DNA of 62,425 bases, from positions 1 through 62,425 of the forward strand of contig JADFZW010000028.1 of assembly GCA_015232355.1 (NCBI GenBank). The letters are read 5' to 3'. The stretch comes from Oligoflexia bacterium (lineage in GTDB: Bacteria > Bdellovibrionota > Bacteriovoracia > Bacteriovoracales > Bacteriovoracaceae). The position numbers and the translations under genes were made by a program. A model generated the notes under the pieces. It did not search any database. It saw nothing but the letters and a program-made list of their open reading frames with translations, and was not told where the DNA came from. This document shows positions 35,225 to 42,534 of the stretch, piece by piece (positions within the stretch are counted from its first letter, which is position 1; every line of letters begins with the position of its first letter).

Positions 35225-36145
35225 TCAAAACGATGTTTCTATTACCTCAAGCCAGCCGTTGCCGTAGGATTGAATTCCTTCAATCCTACGATTACCATTA
35301 ATTGAATTCTCCCAAATGAAGTCACCATCAGTTATCACGGTTGACTTTTCTTCTATCCAAGGCGCTTTTATTAGCTTAAATTCACTATTTTTCCTTAAAA
35401 CCAAATCTGTTAGCCAAATATTTTGATACCTGTCATAGTTAAGTCTATAAGCGGTTTTCCATTTACCAAGCATTTCATCTTGTCCGGTAATAAAAACAGC
35501 ATGGCCAAAACCCACATCACAAATTACTTTAAAGCGAACCATTTCAATAAGATCAATATCAGATTCGGGCGCAGGCGTGCCTATTCTAGCTAAATAAGTA
35601 TAAAATCTATGTGAAACTTGCTCTCGGAACGGTACATCAATTGTGCAGATTTTTAGTTCCTGTCGTTTCTGTGTCAAATAGTTAATATTTACAGTAAAGA
35701 AATGTTTAAAATCTGCAACTTGAGGAACAATGGGAGTAGTTTGAGGAAATTCAAAATAATGATATCTTGGTGTTTCGTTCTGTAAGATTTTTTTCCATGC
35801 AGTAGTAGATTCATTCTTTTTATTATTGAAAGTAACGCTACTTCTTTCTAATTCGTCAAGATATGTTCCTTGTTTAACATATTCTGCATTAAAAAGTGGA
35901 ACTAGTAAGGCGGAAAATAGGTATTTATCATTTAATTTTGAAGAAGTTGGATATGATTCACCACTGTCAGTGTTTTTCTTAATTCCTCGATAATGTTGAA
36001 GTAAATCGCAATCTTGCGATACTACAATAGCAAGAGGAAATACAATTTTTTTGACCTCGATTATACCATCTTGCTCAAGTACCTGTTCAATAACTTCAAC
36101 TTCTCTGAATATATCACCTTGGCTTAATCTACCTGGAGGATTCAT
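35225..36145 (-). CDS. Protein with QGDIF/SQDCDL domain and C-terminal CBM20-like domain
   Basis: The N-terminal half carries LSQGDIFREVEV and IVVSQDCDLLQHY, a pattern I do not recognise as a named domain. The last 110 residues look like a CBM20 starch-binding-type beta sandwich (AVFITGQDEMLGKW, NIWLTDLVL, FKLIKAPW, GDFIWENSINGNRRI). Start uncertain: ATG at 36145 is used; a GTG at 36172 is possible. It overlaps the small gene upstream, forming a three-gene cassette with the TIGR04255-like gene. A 12-bp perfect hairpin lies within its 3' end. A defence function is inferred from location only. Confidence 0.7.
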   Translation of the reverse strand: MNPPGRLSQGDIFREVEVIEQVLEQDGIIEVKKIVFPLAIVVSQDCDLLQHYRGIKKNTDSGESYPTSSKLNDKYLFSALLVPLFNAEYVKQGTYLDELERSSVTFNNKKNESTTAWKKILQNETPRYHYFEFPQTTPIVPQVADFKHFFTVNINYLTQKRQELKICTIDVPFREQVSHRFYTYLARIGTPAPESDIDLIEMVRFKVICDVGFGHAVFITGQDEMLGKWKTAYRLNYDRYQNIWLTDLVLRKNSEFKLIKAPWIEEKSTVITDGDFIWENSINGNRRIEGIQSYGNGWLEVIETSF

Positions 36146-36353
36146 TAAGCTGATCGAGTGCAATTCTGCCACGAATAATTATCCTTCTAGGTTTAGAGCT
36201 TCCATATTTTTTTTCATCAATTTCAATTTTATCTAGTGTTTTAGCAGTACCAAGATCTGATGGAGCTACAGTTGCCTTAGTTTCGTTTGAACCTTTAAGA
36301 TACTCAATGTCGATTCCACTATGATCAGTTATTAAGGAATTGCCTATATTCAT
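36129..36353 (-). CDS. Small linker protein of the cassette
   Basis: This 74-aa protein (NIGNSLITDHSGIDIEYLKG... to RRIIIRGRIALDQLNESSR) has no known family and no membrane segment. It overlaps the end of the TIGR04255-like gene by 29 bp and the start of the CBM20-like gene by 17 bp. The tight overlaps indicate a real translated gene. It could be an antitoxin-sized partner or adapter. Confidence 0.6.
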   Translation of the reverse strand: MNIGNSLITDHSGIDIEYLKGSNETKATVAPSDLGTAKTLDKIEIDEKKYGSSKPRRIIIRGRIALDQLNESSR

Positions 36354-37077
36354 CAGTAATGCTCTCTTCAAATGTTTTTTGAATACAATCATGCATTTTG
36401 CCTAAAAAAGAAGCAAGTTCGGCAGAATCGACTGCTCCCTGTCTGAATGCGTCGTAATCTAAAATAAAAACTTTCTTTTTTATAATGTCAGGGTAATCAG
36501 GATTATGCATTCCACATTGAAAGCGAAGAACAAAATCTCCAAAGTTATACTCAATATTTTGAAACAATCTAGATAAATATTCCTTTCTCTGAGGAAAGAA
36601 ATCAAAAGATTTTATGAGATTACTATTAATATAACTATTCCAAATAGTTGGTTCTTTTTCATATATCATTTCAATATTATTTATGTATCGGATACCAATA
36701 CGAGCTACCTGTGTTGCTGGATACTTTTCTGAAAACATATTAAATACAGAAGAAAAATCACCTTTTACTTCTTCATAAGATGAATATACGGCATAGGAGA
36801 TAATTATTGCTGTTGGGGAAAAGATAACTGTTTTTGAACGAGACTTACTGTGAAATCGCCATTCAGTAAATTGCTCTCTTTGGGTTTCCACATTATTTTG
36901 TGATAACTTTAGTTCATGAGTAAAACTCGTTCTAGGTTCAGGTATGGGAAATAGTGCTAAAACTTGCTTATATAAAACACTATCGAAGCTATTTTCAATC
37001 TCTTTAAGTGGACTGAAAAAGTCAGTTCGAACAATCACACTAGAAAGACAATTTTTCTTATAACAGATTTCACTCAT
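36325..37077 (-). CDS. TIGR04255-family protein
   Basis: This 250-aa protein has the hallmarks of the sporadically distributed TIGR04255 family: ESWRFHSKS-like TEWRFHSKSRSKTVIFSP, a Tyr/Phe-rich middle, and RIGIRYINNI near residue 126. The biochemical function is unknown; members turn up in accessory regions. It leads a minus-strand cassette convergent with the restriction operon. The ATG at 37077 has only a distant GAGG. Confidence 0.78.
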   Translation of the reverse strand: MSEICYKKNCLSSVIVRTDFFSPLKEIENSFDSVLYKQVLALFPIPEPRTSFTHELKLSQNNVETQREQFTEWRFHSKSRSKTVIFSPTAIIISYAVYSSYEEVKGDFSSVFNMFSEKYPATQVARIGIRYINNIEMIYEKEPTIWNSYINSNLIKSFDFFPQRKEYLSRLFQNIEYNFGDFVLRFQCGMHNPDYPDIIKKKVFILDYDAFRQGAVDSAELASFLGKMHDCIQKTFEESITDEYRQFLNN

Positions 37078-37429
37078 GAATTCTTGACCTCAAAATACTC
37101 AAATTAATAAATTACAGATTTTAATAAAAAAAGTAAATGCCAATACACCATCTGCTTTATAGCATAAAGCTGCAAACAGACAACTAGTTTATTTCAAAAG
37201 CAATTCTCGATTCTAAAATCACCACTGTGATAGAAACTTTAAACTAATACTAAGTATTTAGTTGATTCAAAATTAATTATTTTCTGTGCTGGTGATAATT
37301 TTATTTTGTTTTTTGTTTTGGAATTGTTTTTATGCTAGTGAGAATGAGTAGACGTGAATTATATTGCTCAAAAGAATAACTTTTACAAAGTTTTATCGCC
37401 CATTGTTAAAAACCATTGATGATTACTGA
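37078..37429. other. Intergenic region without recognisable gene
   Basis: About 350 AT-rich bases lie upstream of the TIGR04255-like gene. No open frame with a ribosome site is seen. It presumably holds the promoter of the minus-strand cassette, but no strong -35/-10 pair stands out. Confidence 0.4.
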
Positions 37430-37606
37430 TTACTCCCAATCATACTTGGTTTTCGTCATCTTCCTGGTGAGTGTAGTAAGTGGCGGCAACCCCTTACTTA
37501 ACTTGATAACTAAATCCTTTTCTAATGCTTGGTAAAATTTAAGTGATCCAATACTTGCTCCCATAAGAAGAGCAAGGCCAATTAGTAAATCAATAATAGT
37601 TTTCAT
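37430..37606 (-). CDS. Small membrane protein near the right end of island 1
   Basis: This 58-aa protein has an N-terminal membrane helix (IIDLLIGLALLMGASIGSL) and a basic tail (RKMTKTKYDWE). No family is known. Its ribosome site (AAGGGA) is weak to moderate. It lies alone between the defence cassette and the right integrase arm sites. It could be a type I toxin-like or stress peptide; confidence is limited because of the short length. Confidence 0.45.
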   Translation of the reverse strand: MKTIIDLLIGLALLMGASIGSLKFYQALEKDLVIKLSKGLPPLTTLTRKMTKTKYDWE

Positions 37607-37778
37607 GACTCGTCCCTTATGCAGTAAAATGCTGCTGTTTTTTAGTTGTTAAATGGGTGGGATTCTAAAATTTTGAAATTGGTAAATTTCTCCAGGGTGT
37701 CATCCTTAGAGCTTTTTTAGCATTTTCAAATTAACAACATTTCTAAACAGTTAATTCAAAAAATTTCAAAATCAAAAT

Positions 37779-37938
37779 TCCTACGCGATTCCTACACCTT
37801 CGTTATAACCTTCGTTCCCCATTGAACACAGGTCACTTTTCAGTCAAAGAGTTTCACTCTGAAAACATCAATTGATCTGCGACCTTCGTTCAAATGGGAA
37901 AACAGTCGGGACGAGAAAAATTCCTACAACATTCCTAC
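37779..37938. promoter_or_regulatory. Right cluster of integrase arm-type sites
   Basis: Two tandem pairs of ATTCCTAC occur: 37779-37786 with 37790-37797, and 37920-37927 with 37931-37938. In each pair the copies are 11 bp apart. The second pair continues into CGGCC exactly as the left-end pair at 363-381 does. They are inferred to be arm sites for the integrase at 493. Confidence 0.68.
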
Positions 37939-38056
37939 GGCCAATAGTAGCGCACCGAAAACCACCGTACTACACAGCATTAACGATTCAGATAACCTCA
38001 TAATTTCGTTAATAAAATGCAGTAAATTAAACTGGTTGCGAAAATGACGCGGCATA

Positions 38057-38110
38057 CTCATAACCCGAAGGTCGATGGTTCAAATCCATCCTCCGCAACC
38101 AAATAATTTT
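38057..38110 (+). repeat. attR: 54-bp direct repeat, copy 2
   Basis: This is an identical copy of 258-311: tRNA from anticodon loop to CCA plus 9 bp. The upstream half of the tRNA is absent, so this is not a functional tRNA gene. It is both the right end of island 1 and the junction at which island 2 begins. Confidence 0.92.
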
Positions 38111-38119
38111 GAATATTTA

Positions 38120-38145
38120 GGCCCTCTTCGGAGGGCCTTTTTTTT
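38120..38145 (+). terminator. Intrinsic terminator after attR
   Basis: GGCCCTC, a TTCG loop and GAGGGCC run into eight Ts. It is in the same place relative to the att repeat as the terminator at 320-347 but unrelated in sequence. Confidence 0.9.
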
Positions 38146-38158
38146 GCCTTTTTTTGGT

Positions 38159-38179
38159 TTCGGGCCAGTCTTCGGGCCA
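38159..38179. promoter_or_regulatory. Tandem repeat, candidate arm site for integrase 2
   Basis: TTCGGGCCA occurs twice, 12 bp apart, between the att copy and the second integrase gene. It differs from the island 1 arm motif, as expected for a different integrase. No partner cluster has been located. Confidence 0.35.
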
Positions 38180-38300
38180 ATGAAATCGATCCCATAATTT
38201 TCCCACAGAAAATCTTTTTTTTTGCGGGGTCCATAATTAGTTATCTCCTGTAGAAATTTTTTAAAGTTTTATTTTAAATCAGCTTACAAAGGAGATTTTC

Positions 38301-39425
38301 ATGTCTAAGCAAAGTGAACCAGTGAAGCATTATGGGAAGTGGCGCATAAGGTGGCACGACGAGAAAGGCAATAGAAAAAGTGAAGTTTTTGCTAAGTATA
38401 AGGAGGCCTGTGATGCTCTTAAGCGTTATGTGATTGAATCAGAAGACGTTAAAAAGGGACTAGTATTACCTCGCCCAGAGTTAAGAAGTTGCGATGAACT
38501 ATTTGACTACTGGGTAGAAAAAAGAGCACCGCTAAAGCGTAGTGGTAGTGACGACATAAGTATCATTCGAGCACACTTACGGCCATATTTTGGTAAAATA
38601 AAGCTTACTGATATAGGTACTCGGCAAATTGATGAGTTCATGATGACTAAGCGCCATCTAAATAAAAAGACCAGTCTTAATCACCTCACCCTCTTTAAGA
38701 CTATGTTAAATATGGCCCTTGACCTAGGATGGGTAGTAAGAGTTCCCAAGTTTAATAAACCAAAAATAAATATCTTTTCTTCTGAGTATAGATTCTTAAA
38801 AACTAAAGATGAAATTAATAGATTTCTGCAGGCAGCATTTGATAGTGGCCTGAATGCTTATAGCTTCTACGCTACGGCCATCAATACAGGTATGAGGGCC
38901 GGTGAATTAGCCCTTCTAAGATGGAGTGATATCAACTTTGAAAAGAGAATCATTACTGTTCAACGTAGTTTCAATGGTCCAACTAAAGGGGGAGAAATGA
39001 GATACGTTCCTATTCTGGACACTCTACTCCCAATACTTAAAGAGTGGAAGTTGGCCTGTCCTTCATCTACAGTAGTGTTTCCAAATAATATTGGTAATCA
39101 CTACACTAAATCAGGCAGAATATTTAATGAAGTTTTTCATCGTACTCTAGAGAAAGCTCAATTCGAAAAGATGGAAAGAAATTCTAAGCTTATATCCTAC
39201 ATCAGATTTCATGATCTCAGACATACTTTTGCTAGTCACTGGGTTATGAACAGTGGCGATATTTTCAAACTTCAAAAAATACTTGGTCATAAAGAAATTA
39301 GAATGACCATGCGATACGCCCATCTCTCACCTGAAGCATTTTCTGGAGAATACGGATTACTAGGTAGTCATCATTCTCCTTTAAATACCGCCATTATCTT
39401 ACCCCTAAAATCATCTCTAAATTAA
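38301..39425 (+). CDS. int: Tyrosine recombinase, island 2 integrase
   Basis: This 374-aa integrase has an AP2-like N-terminal arm-binding region, a SAM-like core-binding domain (residues about 60-150) and a catalytic domain. Catalytic residues appear as Arg in NTGMRAGELALL, HDLRH, GHKEIRMTMRYAH with the Tyr near the end. AAAGGAG lies 8 nt before the ATG. It is a different lineage from the island 1 integrase but sits at the same tRNA-derived site. Confidence 0.93.
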   Translation: MSKQSEPVKHYGKWRIRWHDEKGNRKSEVFAKYKEACDALKRYVIESEDVKKGLVLPRPELRSCDELFDYWVEKRAPLKRSGSDDISIIRAHLRPYFGKIKLTDIGTRQIDEFMMTKRHLNKKTSLNHLTLFKTMLNMALDLGWVVRVPKFNKPKINIFSSEYRFLKTKDEINRFLQAAFDSGLNAYSFYATAINTGMRAGELALLRWSDINFEKRIITVQRSFNGPTKGGEMRYVPILDTLLPILKEWKLACPSSTVVFPNNIGNHYTKSGRIFNEVFHRTLEKAQFEKMERNSKLISYIRFHDLRHTFASHWVMNSGDIFKLQKILGHKEIRMTMRYAHLSPEAFSGEYGLLGSHHSPLNTAIILPLKSSLN

Positions 39426-39450
39426 TCCCCTATATATAATAATTCAAAAT

Positions 39451-39479
39451 CCCCACAAAAATATTTTAAAAATGTGGGG
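39451..39479. terminator. Hairpin after integrase 2
   Basis: CCCCAC and GTGGGG enclose an AT-rich A/T complementary loop just downstream of the integrase stop. There is no T tract, so termination is uncertain. Confidence 0.45.
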
Positions 39480-39563
39480 GCGTTTCGGTGTCTCTTTTAG
39501 GATAAATGGGATTACAGAAGATCAAATGTAATAACCTATTTAACCTAAGGAGGTTACTTATTT

Positions 39564-39764
39564 ATGTCGGTAGAAAGTTTGTTAACTTACATCGAAGTAT
39601 CAAAGTGGTCCAAAATTCCAATCGGAACTTTGTACTCTTTGGTATCTCGAAAAATTATTCCACACGTAAAACTCACAAAACGTACAGTGCGTTTCAGAGA
39701 GAAAGATTTACTTGATTGGTTAGCTTCGAAGGATGTTCCTTCAAAAGATTCAGTTAAGAAGTAA
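39564..39764 (+). CDS. Excisionase-like DNA-binding protein
   Basis: This 66-aa helix-turn-helix protein (YIEVSKWSKIPIGTLYSLVS, then VKLTKRTVRFREKDLLDWL) is of the excisionase type. AAGGAGG lies 10 nt before the ATG. Position beside an integrase suggests a directionality factor for island 2. Confidence 0.8.
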   Translation: MSVESLLTYIEVSKWSKIPIGTLYSLVSRKIIPHVKLTKRTVRFREKDLLDWLASKDVPSKDSVKK

Positions 39765-39821
39765 GTCTTAGAACACAAGTAAAATGGTCATTATTAATTT
39801 AAAATTTAAGGAGTTTTTAAA

Positions 39822-40625
39822 ATGAGTAAACAAGAAAATTATAATTTAGAGTCAGAAACAGAGGAGAAATCAGAGCAGGCCTTTTCACTAGATGGAAAGC
39901 AAGACAAGATTAAAATAGAGGAATCTGCCTTTTCTTTGAGCGACACAGAGGATGATGATGAAGAAGAAAGTGAAGGGGATACTGATGATGAGGATGGAGA
40001 TGAAGATGATAGTGAAGAAGATATCCAACTAGATGTTATTCCGGCCAAGGAATGGGAAAAGAAAAAAGGAAAGGATGTGCTAGTGTTAACCACTGATGCC
40101 CACAGAGCAAGACTTCACTTTATGGATAAGGATTACGGAGATTTAAAGAGAGGTTATTTTAAATGCAATGGAAAGGATGGGTGTGCCTATTGCAAATATA
40201 CCGAAAAGTTAGCTCCACAATATGGTCATGTGCCTATCTATGATATAGACAAGGACAAGTTGGCCATTATCAGATTTCAGATTTCTAACGAAAGGAAATC
40301 ATTTTGTTCTCAACTGAAAAGCGAATTATCATCGCGAAATGTAGATAAAGATTTTGTGGTTTTGAATGTAAAAAAGAAGGGCATGAATTACAAAGTAAAA
40401 TCACGGATTTTGGATGAAGATGGATTAGCACAAATAGATGATGAATCGTTAGACCAAACTAGAAAATTCATCACTAACGAGCAATACTCAAGAGAGTTCA
40501 ACTTACTCTATGTGCAGTATTCGAATGATGATCTTATTCAAAATCACCCAGATATGAAAAAGTGGTATGCCAAGTTGTTGAGGAAAAAAGCAAACAAAAA
40601 AAATAAAAGTAGCGAAGAGGCATAG
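39822..40625 (+). CDS. Acidic protein with Cys cluster, probable replication accessory
   Basis: This 267-aa protein has an N-terminal third that is almost wholly Asp/Glu/Ser (residues about 25-70). The core contains DAHRARLHFMDKDYGDLKRG and a CxxxxxCxxC cluster (CNGKDGCAYC). The tail is highly basic. The alternation of acidic arm and basic end plus the neighbouring helicase and polymerase suggest a single-strand-binding or loader protein. It is not a recognisable SSB. AAGGAG precedes the ATG by 10 nt. Confidence 0.6.
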   Translation: MSKQENYNLESETEEKSEQAFSLDGKQDKIKIEESAFSLSDTEDDDEEESEGDTDDEDGDEDDSEEDIQLDVIPAKEWEKKKGKDVLVLTTDAHRARLHFMDKDYGDLKRGYFKCNGKDGCAYCKYTEKLAPQYGHVPIYDIDKDKLAIIRFQISNERKSFCSQLKSELSSRNVDKDFVVLNVKKKGMNYKVKSRILDEDGLAQIDDESLDQTRKFITNEQYSREFNLLYVQYSNDDLIQNHPDMKKWYAKLLRKKANKKNKSSEEA

Positions 40626-40634
40626 TAGTACAGG

Positions 40635-42470
40635 ATGGACACATTTGAGTTGGATTTAGTTTCTTTTCGAAAAACTTACCTAATTCCAACTCATATTTTC
40701 TCTCAACTTCAAAAACATCAGATATGCCTTAATCCCGCAGGACTAGGAATAGGTAAAACAGAATCAAACATTCAATGTATGACAAGTCCCTTGTTCCTTA
40801 ATCATTATACTCAAATTTTTTATTTAACGGAGACGCATAATAATTTATTAGAGGTACATGATAAAATTAAACTTGTTGTAGGAGAGGATAATATTTTGGT
40901 ATTGCAGAGGAGGCCAGAAGAACTGTGTAAGGAGCTGAATGTTCAATGGAAAGATTTTGAGAAGAGGGGGTTATCTTACTATGCAAGAAAGCATTTATGC
41001 AAAAAAATATGTATGGTGAATGGTGTCCATGGATGCGAGTGGATAGATCAATTATCTAAAAAAACCATAACAAGTAAAAAAATAATATTTTGTGTCGCAG
41101 ACTACATTCTAGTAAATCCAGGATTTATAGTGGACATAGTATCAAAATGTAAGGGAAGCAAAATATTATTTATAATTGATGAGGCTAAAATTTTCAAAAA
41201 TAATAATTTAGGAGTAATAACATTTAAAGATTTTTCAAACTTCAAAAATATCTTATTTGATTTGGTGGAGGATATATCCACTACTGCTAGTGAAAAAATA
41301 ATAATAGATACATGGATACAGACCTTGAAAAAATTAGATAGAAATCCAAATAAATCATTTGCTACAACACTTCCAATTATAAACTGGGGACTAAAACTTA
41401 ATAATCAGAAGCTAGGTATTCGTAAATTTAAAGATTATTGTTATATCGGGTATAAGCTTCAAAAAATATCTACATTGCATCCAGATTATTATTGGTATGA
41501 TAAGAAAACTGCCAGCTTTAATTTTGTTGATTTAATCAAAATAAAAAATGCCAATATACTTGTAACCGTGGCCAATATTCCTCGTGAAATTATTAAGATA
41601 AAATTAGATAGAACAAATATTAAAACAATAGTTCCTACTTTTGGTAAAATTCATCCCGGAACCAAGGTATATAACCTAAAGATTAACTATGGGTCTAAAA
41701 AGTATTTTAGACATAAATCCAAGCAACTTTTTGATCTTTTTGCTCAAATGATTAGTAAAAATATTCGTAATAGTGAAACAACTTTACTAATAACGAATAA
41801 GGAATTTATTAATTTTGTTAGAGAAAAATTTGAGTCTGTTCTCAAAAAACTATGTGGAGAGAATATCATAATAGTTACTGATAGCTTTGAACGCTATGAT
41901 TTATCCAACCCTTTCATTTTGCCTTTAATTAGTTATGGGATATGTGGTCTGAATGCGTTTCAACAAATAAAAAACGTTATCTGTTTATCCTCGTATTATA
42001 TTAACGACGATATTTTAAATGATAAAATTAATGAATTACTCCCTGAGTTTAGAAAAATTAGATTCACTATTGGCCAAGATAAAAAGGGAAATAGAGTAGC
42101 TATTCCTAGTGAAGAACTTGTCTCTGATAGTGAGAACAAATACCTTTGCAAAGTTGCCAACGATCTACTTTACATGTTCGAAACAGCAATTACTGAACAA
42201 GTTGTAGGAAGAATTAGATTTATAACAAATTCTAGAACTGTACTACTGCAAAATAATTCCAAGTTTAGTTTTTTTGTTCATAAAGAATTTAGTTCACTTA
42301 AAGAAGTCAGAAGGCATTTTGGTTTAAAAACTCATAGAGATAGTACATATTCTAAAAAAAAAGAGGAGACCTTGGAGTTGCAAGCAAGGGGCATAGACAT
42401 GGATGAAATTATTAAAAAACTCGGAATATCACGGGCAACCTATTACAGATATATTTATATTAGTAAATAA
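40635..42470 (+). CDS. SF2-like helicase
   Basis: This 611-aa protein has Walker A in NPAGLGIGKTES, a DEAD-type box in LFIIDEAKIF, and motif VI-like TEQVVGRIRF. Cysteines between the first two motifs (HLCKKICMVNGVHGCEW) could bind a metal or Fe-S cluster, as in XPD-like helicases; that is only a suggestion. The C-terminus ends in a resolvase-type helix-turn-helix (GIDMDEIIKKLGISRATYYR). It probably unwinds DNA for island replication together with the downstream polymerase. Confidence 0.72.
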   Translation: MDTFELDLVSFRKTYLIPTHIFSQLQKHQICLNPAGLGIGKTESNIQCMTSPLFLNHYTQIFYLTETHNNLLEVHDKIKLVVGEDNILVLQRRPEELCKELNVQWKDFEKRGLSYYARKHLCKKICMVNGVHGCEWIDQLSKKTITSKKIIFCVADYILVNPGFIVDIVSKCKGSKILFIIDEAKIFKNNNLGVITFKDFSNFKNILFDLVEDISTTASEKIIIDTWIQTLKKLDRNPNKSFATTLPIINWGLKLNNQKLGIRKFKDYCYIGYKLQKISTLHPDYYWYDKKTASFNFVDLIKIKNANILVTVANIPREIIKIKLDRTNIKTIVPTFGKIHPGTKVYNLKINYGSKKYFRHKSKQLFDLFAQMISKNIRNSETTLLITNKEFINFVREKFESVLKKLCGENIIIVTDSFERYDLSNPFILPLISYGICGLNAFQQIKNVICLSSYYINDDILNDKINELLPEFRKIRFTIGQDKKGNRVAIPSEELVSDSENKYLCKVANDLLYMFETAITEQVVGRIRFITNSRTVLLQNNSKFSFFVHKEFSSLKEVRRHFGLKTHRDSTYSKKKEETLELQARGIDMDEIIKKLGISRATYYRYIYISK

Positions 42471-42474
42471 TAAC

Positions 42475-42520
42475 TGTCTCACGAAAGGTGTATATATATT
42501 ATAATACCTTTCGTGAGACA
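42475..42520. promoter_or_regulatory. 46-bp palindromic element, copy 1
   Basis: Arms TGTCTCACGAAAGGT and the exact complement flank a 16-bp A/T core that contains TATAAT on both strands. It ends 14 bp before the polymerase start codon. An identical copy in inverted orientation lies at 53251-53296. Best read as an operator/promoter; no T tract supports a terminator. Confidence 0.75.
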
Positions 42521-42534
42521 AAGGTAACGGTCTA

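Noticed and set aside
38060..38100. Second tRNA-Met gene
   Set aside because: Only the 3' half is present; D-arm and 5' acceptor strand are missing.
39839..40093. Ser-rich minus-strand frame
   Set aside because: Antisense shadow of the Asp/Glu-rich start of the gene at 39822.
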